Origin: Vibrio variabilis
Lineage (GTDB): Bacteria > Pseudomonadota > Gammaproteobacteria > Enterobacterales > Vibrionaceae
Reading direction: 5' to 3'
NCBI RefSeq assembly: GCF_003263785.1
Contig: NZ_JYJK01000040.1
Location: 1 to 64,000, forward strand
DNA length: 64,000 nucleotides
The position numbers and the translations under genes are program-made. Every line of letters starts with the position of its first letter. Position 1 is the stretch's first letter. The notes under the pieces were generated by a model. The model did no database searches and was not told the origin of the DNA. It saw nothing but the letters and a program-made list of their open reading frames with translations. Positions 42,501-53,106 of this stretch are shown here, piece after piece.

Positions 42501-42989
42501 GCTTTTCCCTTATTATTTAATACACTTCTGCGACCAAAAAACTCAAACGCAAAATTCTATACTCCTAGAGCTTTCCGATGAGAAGCACCAAAATACTCAC
42601 CGAAAGTATTCGAGAGTTTACCCGAGATACAGGCATTTCGCGACTATTTGTCCTTCTTTACCATACAAAGCACTATCGTTTTTATAGCGCCATTCACACT
42701 CTCAAAAGTAGGTGAGTCGTAGCATGGCAAAAAAGCGCATATAAAGTTTCTCGTTTTGGAATATTCATCACATTAACTCGCTCTCCCCGACTAAAAAATA
42801 GCCAAACTTTTCCTAGACTTAAATCTATGTTCACAAAAGCTATGTTTACAAACACTGCTCTGCCACATAGTAGCGATAAGAAACGATACAGTGGCGGTGC
42901 CGCGAGTTAAATGAGAACTATTGGCTCAGACAAAAACTTGGTAACCACAAAACGTTACTTACCCTAAAAACCAAGGAAGGCTTAAGAAA
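42501..42989. other. Intergenic region between rfbB and the lipoprotein gene
   Basis: A 489-base AT-rich gap holding the divergent promoters of both genes. AAGGAAGG lies just before the lipoprotein ATG. A GGCGGTGCCGC stretch near 42894 resembles ops only in its first half. I see no RNA gene or repeat in it. Confidence 0.5.
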
Positions 42990-44828
42990 ATGAAGGCGAG
43001 ATATCTAACTGCGTTGCTGGCTATGAGCGCACTGCTTGGGTGTGAGAATTCCGATGATAGCACAACGCAAAACCAGTCACCTCCACAAGCAGCAACGTTT
43101 ACTGCTCCCTATTCAGTGATATTAGAAGGATTAGGGGAAGGAAGCCTAGTTGGGACGGAGGTACCTTTTAGTTTAACAGCTCAACCAGGCGTATTATCAA
43201 CTCTAGAGATAACCGGCGCTGAAGCTGTCGAAACAAACGTAGCGTCTCAAAACACAACGAATAACACACAACACTACAAGACTTCGCAAGGAGGATTTGT
43301 AGTGACCCGCGGTGATAATGCACCAACGACAGCCATAGTGCTTGAGTTAGTGGTTACCATTGACGGTTACTTCACCAACAGCCAACAAATTGAAATCCCT
43401 GCTGAAAGTGATGTTGCACAAGAGTCTGCTGGCTTATGACTATCTCACTAACGCCTATTGCTGTGCAGAGCGAGGAGATAGCTGTCACCGCAGCCGAAGC
43501 AAAATCTAGCAGTGATAGTAGTGGTATGGTTTTACAACCGATAGTGGTGACCACACCACCTCCCGCAGAAACCGACACTAAGGCTGCGGCTGTTGCCGGT
43601 GGCTCCGCAGAGATCGATGTTCCAGTTGGTACCACGCTAACAGATAGATTTGGCGAGCCTGTTACCGGAAATATTACGGCTAATGTGGTGTTTTTCTCTA
43701 ACGAGCCCGAAGGTGCTGGTATAGTGACTGAAGGTGAAGAGTCAGCCCCAGTCGAGTCTGCGCTTCTTGCCTTCCCCGGAGGTTATCACCCACTGAAATC
43801 TTAGATGAGGAGGGGCAACCAAATGAAGAATTAAGCGATATCTCGTTCATTTCAGCCGGCTTCACTGCGATAGAAATCAAGAATGATGCTGGGCAAGTAG
43901 TAAGAACCTTTGATCCACCGATTGATCTCACATTCCAGGTATCAGCGAAAACCGTCAACCCGGACACAGGGAACCCAGTCAAAACCGGAGAAGCGATCCC
44001 TGCGTGGTCTTATGACGAGGAAACAGGCAAATGGAAAGAGGAAGGCACTGCTGTCATTGGCGACTACAACGCTGACACCGATACCTTCACCGTCACCAAG
44101 CAAATAAGCCACCTTTCTTATTACAACTTGGACTATCGACAAGCGAATTGTAGAGCAAACTTTACCATTCAAGATACCAGTCGAGAGGACTACTATCCGT
44201 ACGTAACCTTTGTCAGAGATGGTGGGGGTGGGCGAAAGCTAAATTACTTCGTACCTTTGGTGAACATACCTATGACAGAATGCCAAGAAATGGCGCTGGA
44301 ACGATCGCGATTACGGAATTTAGGGGCGCATCTCGTTCGAGTTTGATTACCTCTGCTGTCAACAGTTCTGGCACGGCTATTCCAGTTAATAGTGATGGTA
44401 CCATCACCTATAACTTCTGTGATTTAGATGGCGCAACTATAAGCCTGGCGGCTAAAACAATTGAAAAAGCAACGTACAACGTCCAATTCGCGAGTCAGTG
44501 CTCCGATACTGGTCTATCAACACCTCAACCGGGATACGCAAAGCTATTTAAAACCATTGGTGATAAAGATTTTTATACGCGTTCTATCGTTGTTGAGGCG
44601 GGTAGTGCCGAATCTTTACAGTTAGACCCAGCAAGCTACAAAATCAAAGCATACTTACGTGGTGCAGTGCAAGGTGATAAAGAAACAGAGAAAAGCTTCA
44701 CTTTAACTGAAGGACAGGTGCTGGCGGATACCGTGGTATTTAACGCAGGGATATGTGAACCAGAAGATGGGACAGGTGCTGGCACTGGTGGCGGCGATGG
44801 TAGTTCCGGAGGAGGCACGGGCGGCTAA
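42990..44828 (+). CDS. Large lipoprotein with Gly/Thr-rich C-terminus, paralogue of 61765-63585; three frameshifts
   Basis: Lipobox LLGC with the lipidated cysteine at C18 after a signal peptide (MKARYLTALLAMSALLGC). Three breaks are repaired by the paralogue's alignment: near 43432 (restored AGFMTISLTPIAV), near 43790 (restored YHPTEILDEEGQ) and in the G-run 44222-44226 (restored DGGGWAKAKLLRTFGEHTYD). The result is about 613 residues. Shared blocks include LTDRFGEPVTGNITANVVFF, FISAGFTAIEIKNDAGQV and PAWSYDEETGKWKEEGTAV, which look like beta-sandwich domains. The tail is TGGGDGSSGGGTGG. All three breaks sit in short homopolymers. Function unknown; surface-exposed outer-membrane lipoprotein is the likeliest location. 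Confidence 0.8.
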
Positions 44829-44855
44829 TAGACAGAAAGTATAGCATTCCATCAA

Positions 44856-44899
44856 AAAACGGGCATACGCGATAAGTGCGATGCCCGTTTTAGTTTTTT
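44856..44899 (+). terminator. Terminator of the 42990 lipoprotein gene
   Basis: AAAACGGGCAT (44856-44866) pairs with ATGCCCGTTTT (44881-44891), with a small inner hairpin, followed by AGTTTTTT. Confidence 0.88.
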
Positions 44900-45058
44900 C
44901 TTACACCATCGTTTATATTCAGAACTGTCAATAGGAGCTTCGTTCCAAAATTTCATTTCATCTCACTGCGTTGCTCATGCTTTAGACTAAAATGACATCT
45001 TGGACTAAAGCTGAATCAACAAGTCAACGCCCTTAACGAGCAAACAGAGAACCTTTAA

Positions 45059-45283
45059 ATGAGTTTGGCCTATCTATACGCATCTTTTCGCACTAAGCAC
45101 TCAAGAGTTGGGCGCTTGTTTGAAACCATCACCGTTATCGGTGCGTTTGCTGCAGTTGCAGCGATGTTGATGGTAGAAGAGCCGATATCCATACTAATCA
45201 GTCTGGGGGTGAGTATTGTCTGTGTGCTACTCATTCTACTATTTCGTGCAGCTGACAAAGTACGTCGTCGTACACCTTTGTGA
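45059..45283 (+). CDS. Small membrane protein of unknown function
   Basis: A 74-residue protein with two predicted membrane helices: TITVIGAFAAVAAMLMV (about residues 24-40) and ISILISLGVSIVCVLLILLF (about 43-62), a short turn between them containing two glutamates, and a basic C-terminus KVRRRTPL. The start ATG has GAGAACC upstream, a moderate ribosome site. It stands between the terminator of the lipoprotein gene and the convergent VanZ-like gene. I recognise no family. The membrane profile and spacing support a real gene, but the evidence is thin. Confidence 0.5.
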   Translation: MSLAYLYASFRTKHSRVGRLFETITVIGAFAAVAAMLMVEEPISILISLGVSIVCVLLILLFRAADKVRRRTPL

Positions 45284-45326
45284 TAGAAACAATGCGATAG
45301 AGACAAGCATAACCGAGGCTAACGCC

Positions 45327-45716
45327 TCAATCATCCCTATTTTTCATTACCTTAGCAATAAAACAAGCGCCACTATAAGCAAACAGCAAGCCAACACCGT
45401 TCGCTAACCAATCATAGATAGAACCTTGTCTTCCGGGTTGCATAAACTGCAACACCTCGACCACACCACTCAATAACCACAATATCGTGAATACCAAACG
45501 CCAGCGTGTTGCCTTTATTATGGTCGTAGCACAGAGACCAAGAACGAAATAAGCCATAGCGTGCTGCACCTTATCAAACCCATCTAACTCAATCAGGTTC
45601 GTTGGCGTTGGTTTTAAAGACAGCACAGCGATTCCGACTAGAACAAGGATAAAAAGTGCCACTCGGGCTTTTTGCGAAAGATAGGATTGGATAAATTCGA
45701 TCGTTTTTTGAAGCAA
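45327..45716 (-). CDS. VanZ-like family membrane protein
   Basis: A 129-residue integral membrane protein with four hydrophobic segments and the VanZ hallmark region DKVQHAMAYFVLGLC, followed by SGVVEVLQFMQPGRQGSIYDWLANGVG, whose E-Q-x-R-x-D pattern is conserved in the family. VanZ-like proteins are small membrane proteins; one gives low-level teicoplanin resistance, but most have no known role. It lies downstream of galU on the same strand, 140 bases away, so it could be the last gene of operon A. In vibrios VanZ-like genes often sit at exopolysaccharide loci, which fits here; that point is from memory. Confidence 0.8.
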   Translation of the reverse strand: MLQKTIEFIQSYLSQKARVALFILVLVGIAVLSLKPTPTNLIELDGFDKVQHAMAYFVLGLCATTIIKATRWRLVFTILWLLSGVVEVLQFMQPGRQGSIYDWLANGVGLLFAYSGACFIAKVMKNRDD

Positions 45717-45856
45717 AGCTGAATAGCTCGATTAACGTAGTAAGGCTATAAACGCTAAAGCAATAATAAACAGAAGACAAGTAAACAAACATCAAAGTTG
45801 CCAAATACTGATAGAGCGTTACTCATACCTTAAAATGGAGGTGAGACAATATTTGG

Positions 45857-46759
45857 TCAAGTCACTGCTAGGATTTGTGCTTCTTCTAGTGTTAACGGCT
45901 CAGTATCAGTCGACAAGTCTCCAGTGGTCGCCTTCGTACCAAGGTATAGGTTGTTGTAGCAGTAGTTAGTCGCTTCAATGTAACCCTCTACACTACCGCA
46001 GTCAAAACGCTTTCCCTTGAACTTGTATGCCATGACACAGCCTTTTTTAGCCTGCTCAAGCAGTGCATCGGTCAATTGGATCTCCCCACCTTTTCCTGGC
46101 TCCGTATTATCGATATATTCAAAAATATCCGGCGTGAGAATATAACGCCCAATAATCGCAAGATTACTCGGCGCTTTGTCGGCTTCTGGTTTCTCCACCA
46201 TGGTCTCCACACGGTATAGATCATCTTTTAGAGCATGGCCTGCGATCACACCATATTTATGGATTTCTGACTCTGGCTCCTCTTGAACCGCCACGATAGA
46301 GCAGCGAAACTTTTTGTACAATTCCACCATTTGAGCTAGAACTCCATGATCCTGATTTACACAAAGATCATCCGCGAGAACCACGGCAAATGGGTTATCA
46401 CCAATGAGTTCACGGCCGATCCCAATCGCATGACCTAGGCCTTTCATCTCTCGCTGTCGAATATAAGTGTAAGAAGCCGAACTCATCAAACCGCGAATAT
46501 CCCCAAGAAGCGCTTCTTTAGACGTGCCACTAATTTGGTGTTCTAATTCATAGTTCTTATCAAAATGATCCATTAGCGTATGTTTACCGCGACCTGTCAC
46601 AATCGCCATGTTAGTCATTCCCGCTTGGATAGCTTCATCGACACCATACTCAATCAACGGCTTGTTGACGATAGGCATCATCTCCTTTGGCATTGACTTG
46701 GTTGCGGGTAAGAATCGCGTGCCGTAACCGGCAGCGGGAAACAAACAGTGTTTTATCAT
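45857..46759 (-). CDS. galU: UTP-glucose-1-phosphate uridylyltransferase
   Basis: Makes UDP-glucose from UTP and glucose-1-phosphate, feeding both the Ugd reaction of operon B and glycosyl donors of operon A. The N-terminal nucleotide-binding signature GYGTRFLPATKSMPKEM (residues ~11-27) and VEKPEADKAPSNLAIIGRYI are diagnostic, and KGKRFDCGSVEGYIEA is near the C-terminus. It is 300 residues, normal. AGGAT lies seven to eight bases before the ATG. It lies 30 bases after the initiating transferase gene and is probably co-transcribed. Confidence 0.95.
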   Translation of the reverse strand: MIKHCLFPAAGYGTRFLPATKSMPKEMMPIVNKPLIEYGVDEAIQAGMTNMAIVTGRGKHTLMDHFDKNYELEHQISGTSKEALLGDIRGLMSSASYTYIRQREMKGLGHAIGIGRELIGDNPFAVVLADDLCVNQDHGVLAQMVELYKKFRCSIVAVQEEPESEIHKYGVIAGHALKDDLYRVETMVEKPEADKAPSNLAIIGRYILTPDIFEYIDNTEPGKGGEIQLTDALLEQAKKGCVMAYKFKGKRFDCGSVEGYIEATNYCYNNLYLGTKATTGDLSTDTEPLTLEEAQILAVT

Positions 46760-46789
46760 TTTTTAATCCTAGCTAACTCTTTGACTGCA

Positions 46790-48196
46790 TTAATACGCGT
46801 TTTTATCGACAAAGCCTTTAAACACCGTCAAGAACAGTATTTTGGTATCGAGCGTCACAGACCAGTTATGAATGTATTCTAAGTCGTATTTCACGCGCAT
46901 TTGCATCTTGTCTAGCGTATCTGTCTCACCGCGCCAGCCATTGATCTGAGCCCACCCCGTAATACCTGGCTTAACCAAATGACGCAGCATATAGCGATTA
47001 ATCAGCTTTCGATATTGCTCATTATGGGCAACAGCATGAGGACGAGGTCCCACAATAGACATGCTACCTTGAAGCACATTAATGAACTGTGGAAGCTCAT
47101 CGAGTGACGTTCTGCGGATAAAGCCTCCTATGGGCGTTAAGCGCGCATCGCCTTTTTTAGCTTGAGTGACGACATTTCCGTTCTCCATGACCGTCATAGA
47201 GCGAAACTTCCAGACTTCAATCGGTTTACCATCCATCCCATAACGTTTTTGCTTAAAAAAGACGGGACCAGGAGAGGTGACCTTTACCGCAGCGGCAATC
47301 AGCAGCATAGGCACACTGATCAAGCAAAGAATAATAGATGCACAGACAAGATCAAAAGTCCTTTTGACGATGGCATTGGAGCCATCCATAGGAGACGAAT
47401 ATATACTGATAACAGGCAGACCACCCAAGTTATCAGCCCTTGCATGGAGTAACTCAAAGGTGAATACATCTGGCAAATAGCAAACTGTACAGCTGGTGTC
47501 CGTAAGGCCGTCAATCACTTCGGCAACCTCTTTTTGCTTGGAAAATGGCAATGCAATATAGATCTTGTCGAAATCCCCCGCTTGAGCACGCTCAATCAGA
47601 TGCTGGAGGTTCCCAAGTACCTTTGCCGGATTCACTTCATGGCTATCATTTACGTAATCATCGGTATCAAAAAAACCCACAATGTTATACCCCATCCAAG
47701 GGGAAGCATTTATCCGCTGAGCCACATTCTGTCCAAGGCGCCCAGCACCTACAATGGCGATTCTTCTTGTATTGTAGCCCTGCTCACGAGCCAGTCTCAG
47801 TGTTGACTTCACAACAAATCGATAGGCTACAAGCGTTACAGCGATAGATGAATACCAAAAAAGAAGCTGCAACTGACTATCAATCAGGTTGAACCCCACA
47901 ATAGATTCGAAACCCAATGATAAAAAGAAGGCAAACGTCCAGTTAATTAACAAACGAGACGCTTCCATTCGAAATGGCGTCGTACGCCAAGAAACATAAA
48001 AATGTTGAATTTCACATATGATGTAAAACGTCACCATCGCAAGGAGGCTGGTTAAATACGTCACCTCCCCAATGTAGCCTACGCTGAAATAACTTACCAT
48101 CATGGAACATACAAATATCACCACGGCATCGCATGCTCTATTGAGCATCGCCACCGTAGTTTGCCTACTTTGTAGGACACCCTTCGTATTAGTCAT
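46790..48196 (-). CDS. Undecaprenyl-phosphate glucose phosphotransferase (WcaJ-type, long form)
   Basis: Initiates repeat-unit assembly by moving glucose-1-phosphate onto undecaprenyl phosphate. The first ~130 residues hold four membrane helices, then a CoA-binding-like domain (RRIAIVGAGRLGQNVAQRI). A further hydrophobic segment precedes the catalytic domain with FFKQKRYGMDGKP, VWKFRSMTV, DELPQFINVL and GPRPHA. It is 468 residues, typical of WcaJ/PssY-like enzymes. AAGGATG is upstream of the ATG. It is distinct from the short PglC-type enzyme of operon B, so the window holds two initiating transferases. The glucose specificity is by family and by the galU neighbour. Confidence 0.9.
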   Translation of the reverse strand: MTNTKGVLQSRQTTVAMLNRACDAVVIFVCSMMVSYFSVGYIGEVTYLTSLLAMVTFYIICEIQHFYVSWRTTPFRMEASRLLINWTFAFFLSLGFESIVGFNLIDSQLQLLFWYSSIAVTLVAYRFVVKSTLRLAREQGYNTRRIAIVGAGRLGQNVAQRINASPWMGYNIVGFFDTDDYVNDSHEVNPAKVLGNLQHLIERAQAGDFDKIYIALPFSKQKEVAEVIDGLTDTSCTVCYLPDVFTFELLHARADNLGGLPVISIYSSPMDGSNAIVKRTFDLVCASIILCLISVPMLLIAAAVKVTSPGPVFFKQKRYGMDGKPIEVWKFRSMTVMENGNVVTQAKKGDARLTPIGGFIRRTSLDELPQFINVLQGSMSIVGPRPHAVAHNEQYRKLINRYMLRHLVKPGITGWAQINGWRGETDTLDKMQMRVKYDLEYIHNWSVTLDTKILFLTVFKGFVDKNAY

Positions 48197-48296
48197 TGTT
48201 TCATCCTTGCCGAGGTAGCCCGGTCTATGAGCCGTTAATGTAATAGCAAAACTATAAACAAGAGCAACATTAGCCTAGTTGTTGTATATAAATGAT

Positions 48297-49598
48297 TTAA
48301 TGGCTTCGTAGAATATTAAGTGTATTGAAGCCAAGTTTTTTATTTACGTGATACACGCAAAGTAGATTTTGAATTGCAATAGAAAACGCAGTGACACAAG
48401 CGGCGGCTGTGACACCATAAAGAGGAATAAATAATGCGCTGCCCACAATCATGAACACAGATGAAATTAGAACGTTAGTTCTTAATATTCGTTCGTGCCC
48501 GGTCATTTGCAGCAAATATCCCACGGAGCCTGTGATGACATTGACAAATTGGCCTAGCGCTAGTATCCGTAACAAATTCGCACCTTCAGTAAATTCGGAG
48601 CCAAACAGTCCCATTAACCAAGGAGCAAAAGCGAACATGAAACCAACGACAGGTAGTGCAAACAGTGTCATCAGCTTTCCGGACATCAGTGCGACACTGC
48701 GAACCTGTTTCATGTCTTCTTGTCGGTAGGATTCAGCAAACTTTGGCGCTGCAATACTGTTTACTGCAATAAGTATAAAACTGGTTAACAGTGCCGTACG
48801 CTGGGCGGTTGCAAACAATGCCACATCCTCTGCACTGCCAAGAGCACCCAATAACAACTGCCCAACCCATTGCGTAACCTGTGCCAACATCACGATGACA
48901 AATAAGGGTCTTGCCGTTGCCAGCACCTTTTGTCGCTCGCAGTCTTCCAGTATAGATAACTTGGGCTTGCGACCTTTGTTCCAAAAATAAAACGCAAATA
49001 AGCAAAGAATTATCGCAGAGACAAAATATAGGTATAATGCATCTATGACATTGGAAGGTTTAAAAGCCCAAAAACATAGCAAAGCAATGGAAGACAAACC
49101 GGCTGCTTGAAATAAAAGCGCATGAGTAATTCGCTTTTGACCTTGAAAGCAAAAACTATGTAACTGTGTTAGTGCGATGGGAAAAACAACCAAGGCACCA
49201 ATGTTTAGTATTAACTCTAACGGCGGCTTTTCAAATACCGCATTTGCTAGCCAATGACTGAGCACAAAAAGAAGCAGAGCGCTAATGACCGCAATGGGAA
49301 TGACTTTGGTTAACGCAAGTCGATATATCCCTGAAACCTTATCAAACTGTTGCAGAACTTGATAACCCGCAATATAGCGCACCAAGGCATTGTCGAGCCC
49401 CTGCCTAACGGCAACGGCCAATATAAACACTATCGCTTGCGCTAAAAAGAAATACCCCGCTTGCTCTGCACCTAAATAGCGAGCAATAACCACATTAAGC
49501 AAAAACCCCGATAATGCCCCTAGCACCTTGATGCTAAATGCCAAAGCAGACTTTTTTATTACTTCATTGTCTAGTATCCGTTTTAACTTTTTCAACAT
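48297..49598 (-). CDS. Second polysaccharide flippase (Wzx/MOP family)
   Basis: A 433-residue membrane protein with about twelve hydrophobic segments. It starts with a basic tail (MLKKLKRILDNEVIKKSALAF) and ends in helices and a short cytoplasmic end. SGFLLNVVIARYLGAEQAGYFFLA near the N-terminus is typical of lipid-linked oligosaccharide flippases (first part quoted: SGFLLNVVIARYLGAEQAG). It is intact and unlike the operon B flippase in sequence. It follows the glycosyltransferase gene by 25 bases in operon A. Specificity cannot be predicted. Only a weak ribosome site precedes the ATG. Confidence 0.87.
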   Translation of the reverse strand: MLKKLKRILDNEVIKKSALAFSIKVLGALSGFLLNVVIARYLGAEQAGYFFLAQAIVFILAVAVRQGLDNALVRYIAGYQVLQQFDKVSGIYRLALTKVIPIAVISALLLFVLSHWLANAVFEKPPLELILNIGALVVFPIALTQLHSFCFQGQKRITHALLFQAAGLSSIALLCFWAFKPSNVIDALYLYFVSAIILCLFAFYFWNKGRKPKLSILEDCERQKVLATARPLFVIVMLAQVTQWVGQLLLGALGSAEDVALFATAQRTALLTSFILIAVNSIAAPKFAESYRQEDMKQVRSVALMSGKLMTLFALPVVGFMFAFAPWLMGLFGSEFTEGANLLRILALGQFVNVITGSVGYLLQMTGHERILRTNVLISSVFMIVGSALFIPLYGVTAAACVTAFSIAIQNLLCVYHVNKKLGFNTLNILRSH

Positions 49599-49623
49599 AC
49601 AGTATTGCCTATAAAAACCCTAG

Positions 49624-50768
49624 CTAAGTACTTGGCAAATCACTATTAGACATACGTTGATCAAATTTCCCGGCCTTGATAAGCAGTGATTCGTATTGTG
49701 ATAAGATATCATTCCAAATGAAACGCTGTTTAAATTGCTTCTTAGCGTTCAGCTTCTTTTCTTCAACTAGATCATCATTGTTGTACGTTGTATCAAAAAA
49801 CTGTTCCAATGCTTGTTGGCCAGAAAAATAGACCGCTGCATCGGAAGCTACCCATTGATTAAATTGATTGTCATGAGCAAGAACTGCACAGCCAGCCCCT
49901 AACGCTTCGACTAAGGAAGGGTTAGTTCCTCCCACCTGATGACCGTGAACATAGTAGCGAGAATAGAATCTTAACGCGCCAACAACATCATGGTCATAAA
50001 TAGCACCCGGAAACACAACCTCGTCACTAGCAGAGTCTAAAACCTGTTTATGATACGGGTTTTCGTCTGGTGTAAAGTTGCCGAGAACAACCAGTTTTTG
50101 ATTGCGCTTCGAGTTTGAAAACGCTTTAACCACTTCCAAAATGGAGTTTTCAGGCTCTGGCCTAGCGATAATGATTGAATACTTTTTTGGTTCAATTTGG
50201 AATTTGTCTAAATGGGCGATATCTGCAGACGAAACATCCGGCGCACCATATGGATCATGGTTATCTTGTCGCGATTTACTCGCGTTGCTAAATGGTCTTC
50301 AATGCGGGGATGATCGGCGACCAGATAGTTACCAAACCAACAACCAAAACGTTCATTGAGCCAAAACCAACTCTTCGCTACCCTGCCCCATTTTTGACGT
50401 TTCCATTCAATGCCATCCATGTTGATGACATTGGTTTTACCAAATAGACGATGCAGAAGATTAAAGCAGGCCGTGTTATACCCTAACGTCAAATAGACAC
50501 CATCTTGTCTTAAAGAATGTATCACCGACTTTAAATCAAACACTATCGTTCCAAGAGGGCCGCTCTGGCTAACAGGAATATGTATACGTTTGATGCCTTG
50601 CCACTCTGATTCGTAAATTTTACCTGAGTGATCTTCTTGGCAATACACAGTGACTTGCCAATCATTAGTAATTAAGTACTTGCAAAGATACTCGGCAAAT
50701 GTTTCGAATCCTCCATGATTTGCAGGGACTCCACGAATACCTAACACAATGACATGTTTATTTCTCAT
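49624..50768 (-). CDS. Glycosyltransferase with DUF1972-type N-terminus (rhamnosyltransferase-like); one frameshift
   Basis: GT-B enzyme whose N-terminal half, starting MRNKHVIVLGIRGVPANHGG, matches DUF1972, a domain common in rhamnosyl- and related transferases of exopolysaccharide loci. The donor domain has QVGGTNPSLVEALGAGCAVL. The frame breaks near 50250: one more C restores KITMIPYGAPDVSSADIAHL. The joined length is 381 residues. Its 5' end overlaps the sulfotransferase stop by 11 bases, which suggests coupling. Donor is not certain; a rhamnose donor would fit a complete rml pathway elsewhere, given the lone rmlB here. Confidence 0.85.
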
Positions 50769-51747
50769 AACCTAACTTCTTCATAACTTCATTGAACACA
50801 CTCGCTATTTCAGAAGGCAGCGCTACGCTTTTTTTCTTTGCTGGAGCCTTTAAAACGGCCTCACAGTAGCTCTCGAAGTTTTCATCCGTTGATAAATTAC
50901 AAAACTCCAATACCTTGTTTCTATAATCTTTTGATACTACGAAGTCCTCATACTTGACTCCCATAACGAGATCTCTCTCTACTAGTTCCAACCCTTTCTT
51001 CATAGTGACTATCCACTCAACCGCTGCACGATGTACATGATCGGAATATTCTTGTATCAGGCCTAGAGAGGGGGACAAGTCTTCATCATAAGCAACAACT
51101 TGTTCACATAAAGCATGCCATTTTCTATCGTTAGCACCCCACCAATCATGACACTCACCGCTACTCTCCACGCCTAGCCTCTTAGACCACAAATCTATTG
51201 AATGACATGTATCCCAACCATTTCTATAGAGAAACAAAAACTTTGCATCAGGAAATATGTCTCTTACATAGCTTGTTCTAAATACCATTTCTGGGTACTT
51301 ATCAACAACTCTACTCGAAAGGGAAACTAGACCATAGTGAGCATATATACGGTTAGCGTTATCCTTCATTGATGGCGTAACATGCGATTCATCAAGCATA
51401 TATAAACCAACATTTTTTTGATAACTACCAATTAAATCATCTGAACGATTTAGGTGAGACCAGAATGCTTTAGGCTCATTTAGGAAACCAACTTCTCGAT
51501 GAATACCTAGAGTCACACCTAATATTGTGGTTCCACTTCTTCCCGTACCTAAAATAAAAATGGGTTCCTTAACTTTACGTTTGGTTGGGAGGTGAGCTTG
51601 TAGTTTTAACAGTTTAAAAACAAGGAAATTGAACCAACGACCTCTAGTTGTCAATGGTCTTCCCTCATAAAACAAGTAGGAAACTAATCTAGTATAGGCC
51701 TTTCTTTTTGATAAACTTATGAATTTATCATCGAGTTGAGCGAGCAT
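50758..51747 (-). CDS. Sulfotransferase (PAPS-dependent family)
   Basis: A 329-residue protein with FILGTGRSGTTILGVTLG near residue 68, the 5'-phosphosulfate-binding loop of sulfotransferases, and FLFLYRNGWDTCHSIDLW, the 3'-phosphate-binding strand and serine/arginine region. FLNEPKAFWSHL after the loop is usual. No signal peptide is seen, so it is likely cytoplasmic, sulfating a lipid-linked or nucleotide-linked sugar. Its 3' end overlaps the next gene by 11 bases and its 5' end overlaps the upstream glycosyltransferase by 20 bases. It implies a sulfated polysaccharide. Acceptor unknown. Confidence 0.87.
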   Translation of the reverse strand: MLAQLDDKFISLSKRKAYTRLVSYLFYEGRPLTTRGRWFNFLVFKLLKLQAHLPTKRKVKEPIFILGTGRSGTTILGVTLGIHREVGFLNEPKAFWSHLNRSDDLIGSYQKNVGLYMLDESHVTPSMKDNANRIYAHYGLVSLSSRVVDKYPEMVFRTSYVRDIFPDAKFLFLYRNGWDTCHSIDLWSKRLGVESSGECHDWWGANDRKWHALCEQVVAYDEDLSPSLGLIQEYSDHVHRAAVEWIVTMKKGLELVERDLVMGVKYEDFVVSKDYRNKVLEFCNLSTDENFESYCEAVLKAPAKKKSVALPSEIASVFNEVMKKLGYEK

Positions 51748-52950
51748 TAATGACTTCCTGATAGAGTGATGAAAGTTGATTGTAATAGACTTCTTTGCTG
51801 TAGCGTTCGTCTAGATCCAAGCGACTATTTTTAGCAACATCATTGTAAGATGATGAATACAATCGCTCTATGGCATTAGATATAGATTCAACATCTCCCG
51901 GCTCATGTAAAAAACCATTTTCTCCGTCCTTTACTTGTTCAGTAATTCCGCCAATAGACGACGCTACTATTGGTTTGCTATATGCTTTGCCTTCCAATAC
52001 CGTCATTGAACAATTCTCATACCACTCGGATGGCACCATAATGGCTTTCGATTTTCTTACTAGTTCCCACAATTCCTCACCCTGTTTGAAGCCTAGAAAA
52101 TCGACATTTGTCAATCCATGTTCTTTTACGATACCACGTAGTTCCTCTTCATATGGACCTTGACCAACTATCAACAACTTCTTATCTGGATGCCTTGTCA
52201 TCGCCGAAATTAAAGTATGAACACCTTTTATCTTCTCCAACCTACCAAAAACAGCAAGTAGTCACCCTCATAGACTTCGCTAGAAATATTCTCAGCATCC
52301 ACAAAATTATAAATCGTTGTTAATTTACTCTCTGGCACACCTGCTTGGACCATCTTTTTCATTTGAAAATTAGATACGCAGATAAATCTGTCAACTTTAT
52401 CAACATCCCCCAACCAACGGGATATATTATACTCTAGGTACCTTACCGCAGAAGCAATAAAGCTATTATCTTTGCATTTGTTAAAAAGACAGTGCAAAGT
52501 AGTTGAGTCAATGCACTTATTGCAGATATCTCCATTGTTTATATGTGTATATACTGGACAAGAAAGCTTGTATTCATGCAGCGTTTGTATAATCGGAACA
52601 CTATTACTTCTAAGCGGTTCAAGAATTGACGATGTCAACTTTCCGTAATATATGTGCAAGTGCGCTAAATCAAATCTTAAAGCGGATAATTCAACCAAAG
52701 ACGACAACTTTACTTTGGCTTCGTTATTATAAAAATATTTAATAATTGACGTAAGATTTCTTCTATTAAAATCAATTTCCACTGGATATTGATCATTGAT
52801 TTTTGAAGAGTAGAATGGTGTAACTAAATGCCCTCTTTCAATTAGTATCTCGTTCGTTGAAAAGTAACATCTATCCGACCCTCCTCTTACTTCTTCAATT
52901 TGATTTACCGACAAGATGTTTAAAGCTCGTTCGCTAGCACCCACTCCCAT
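51728..52950 (-). CDS. GT4-family glycosyltransferase; one frameshift
   Basis: GT-B enzyme: the N-terminal NILSVNQIEEVRGGSDRCYF has the glycine-rich acceptor loop, and a cysteine-rich stretch (INNGDICNKCIDSTTLHCLF) follows the LHEYKLSCP segment, a layout seen in some exopolysaccharide transferases. The donor part is WYENCSMTVLEGKAYSKPIV. The frame breaks near 52242: changing the T-run length gives YLLFFGRLEKIKGVHTLISA. The joined length is about 407 residues. ATG 52950 has AAGGA upstream. Operon A member; substrate unknown. Confidence 0.86.
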
Positions 52951-53106
52951 AAATATTCCTTAAAAACTATAAACCTCGAAAACTACAAAAATGTATATTG
53001 TTACAAAAAGCTAACCACATAAACGCATAGATTAAAACAGTATTTACGTTAATAACCTAGCGCTTGCAAAGTAGTGGCACTATATTTTTAGATATAGCTG
53101 AGTAAC

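Noticed and set aside
42894..42905. GGCGGTGCCGCG before the 42990 lipoprotein gene
   Set aside because: Only the first six bases match ops; the conserved TAGCGT half is missing.
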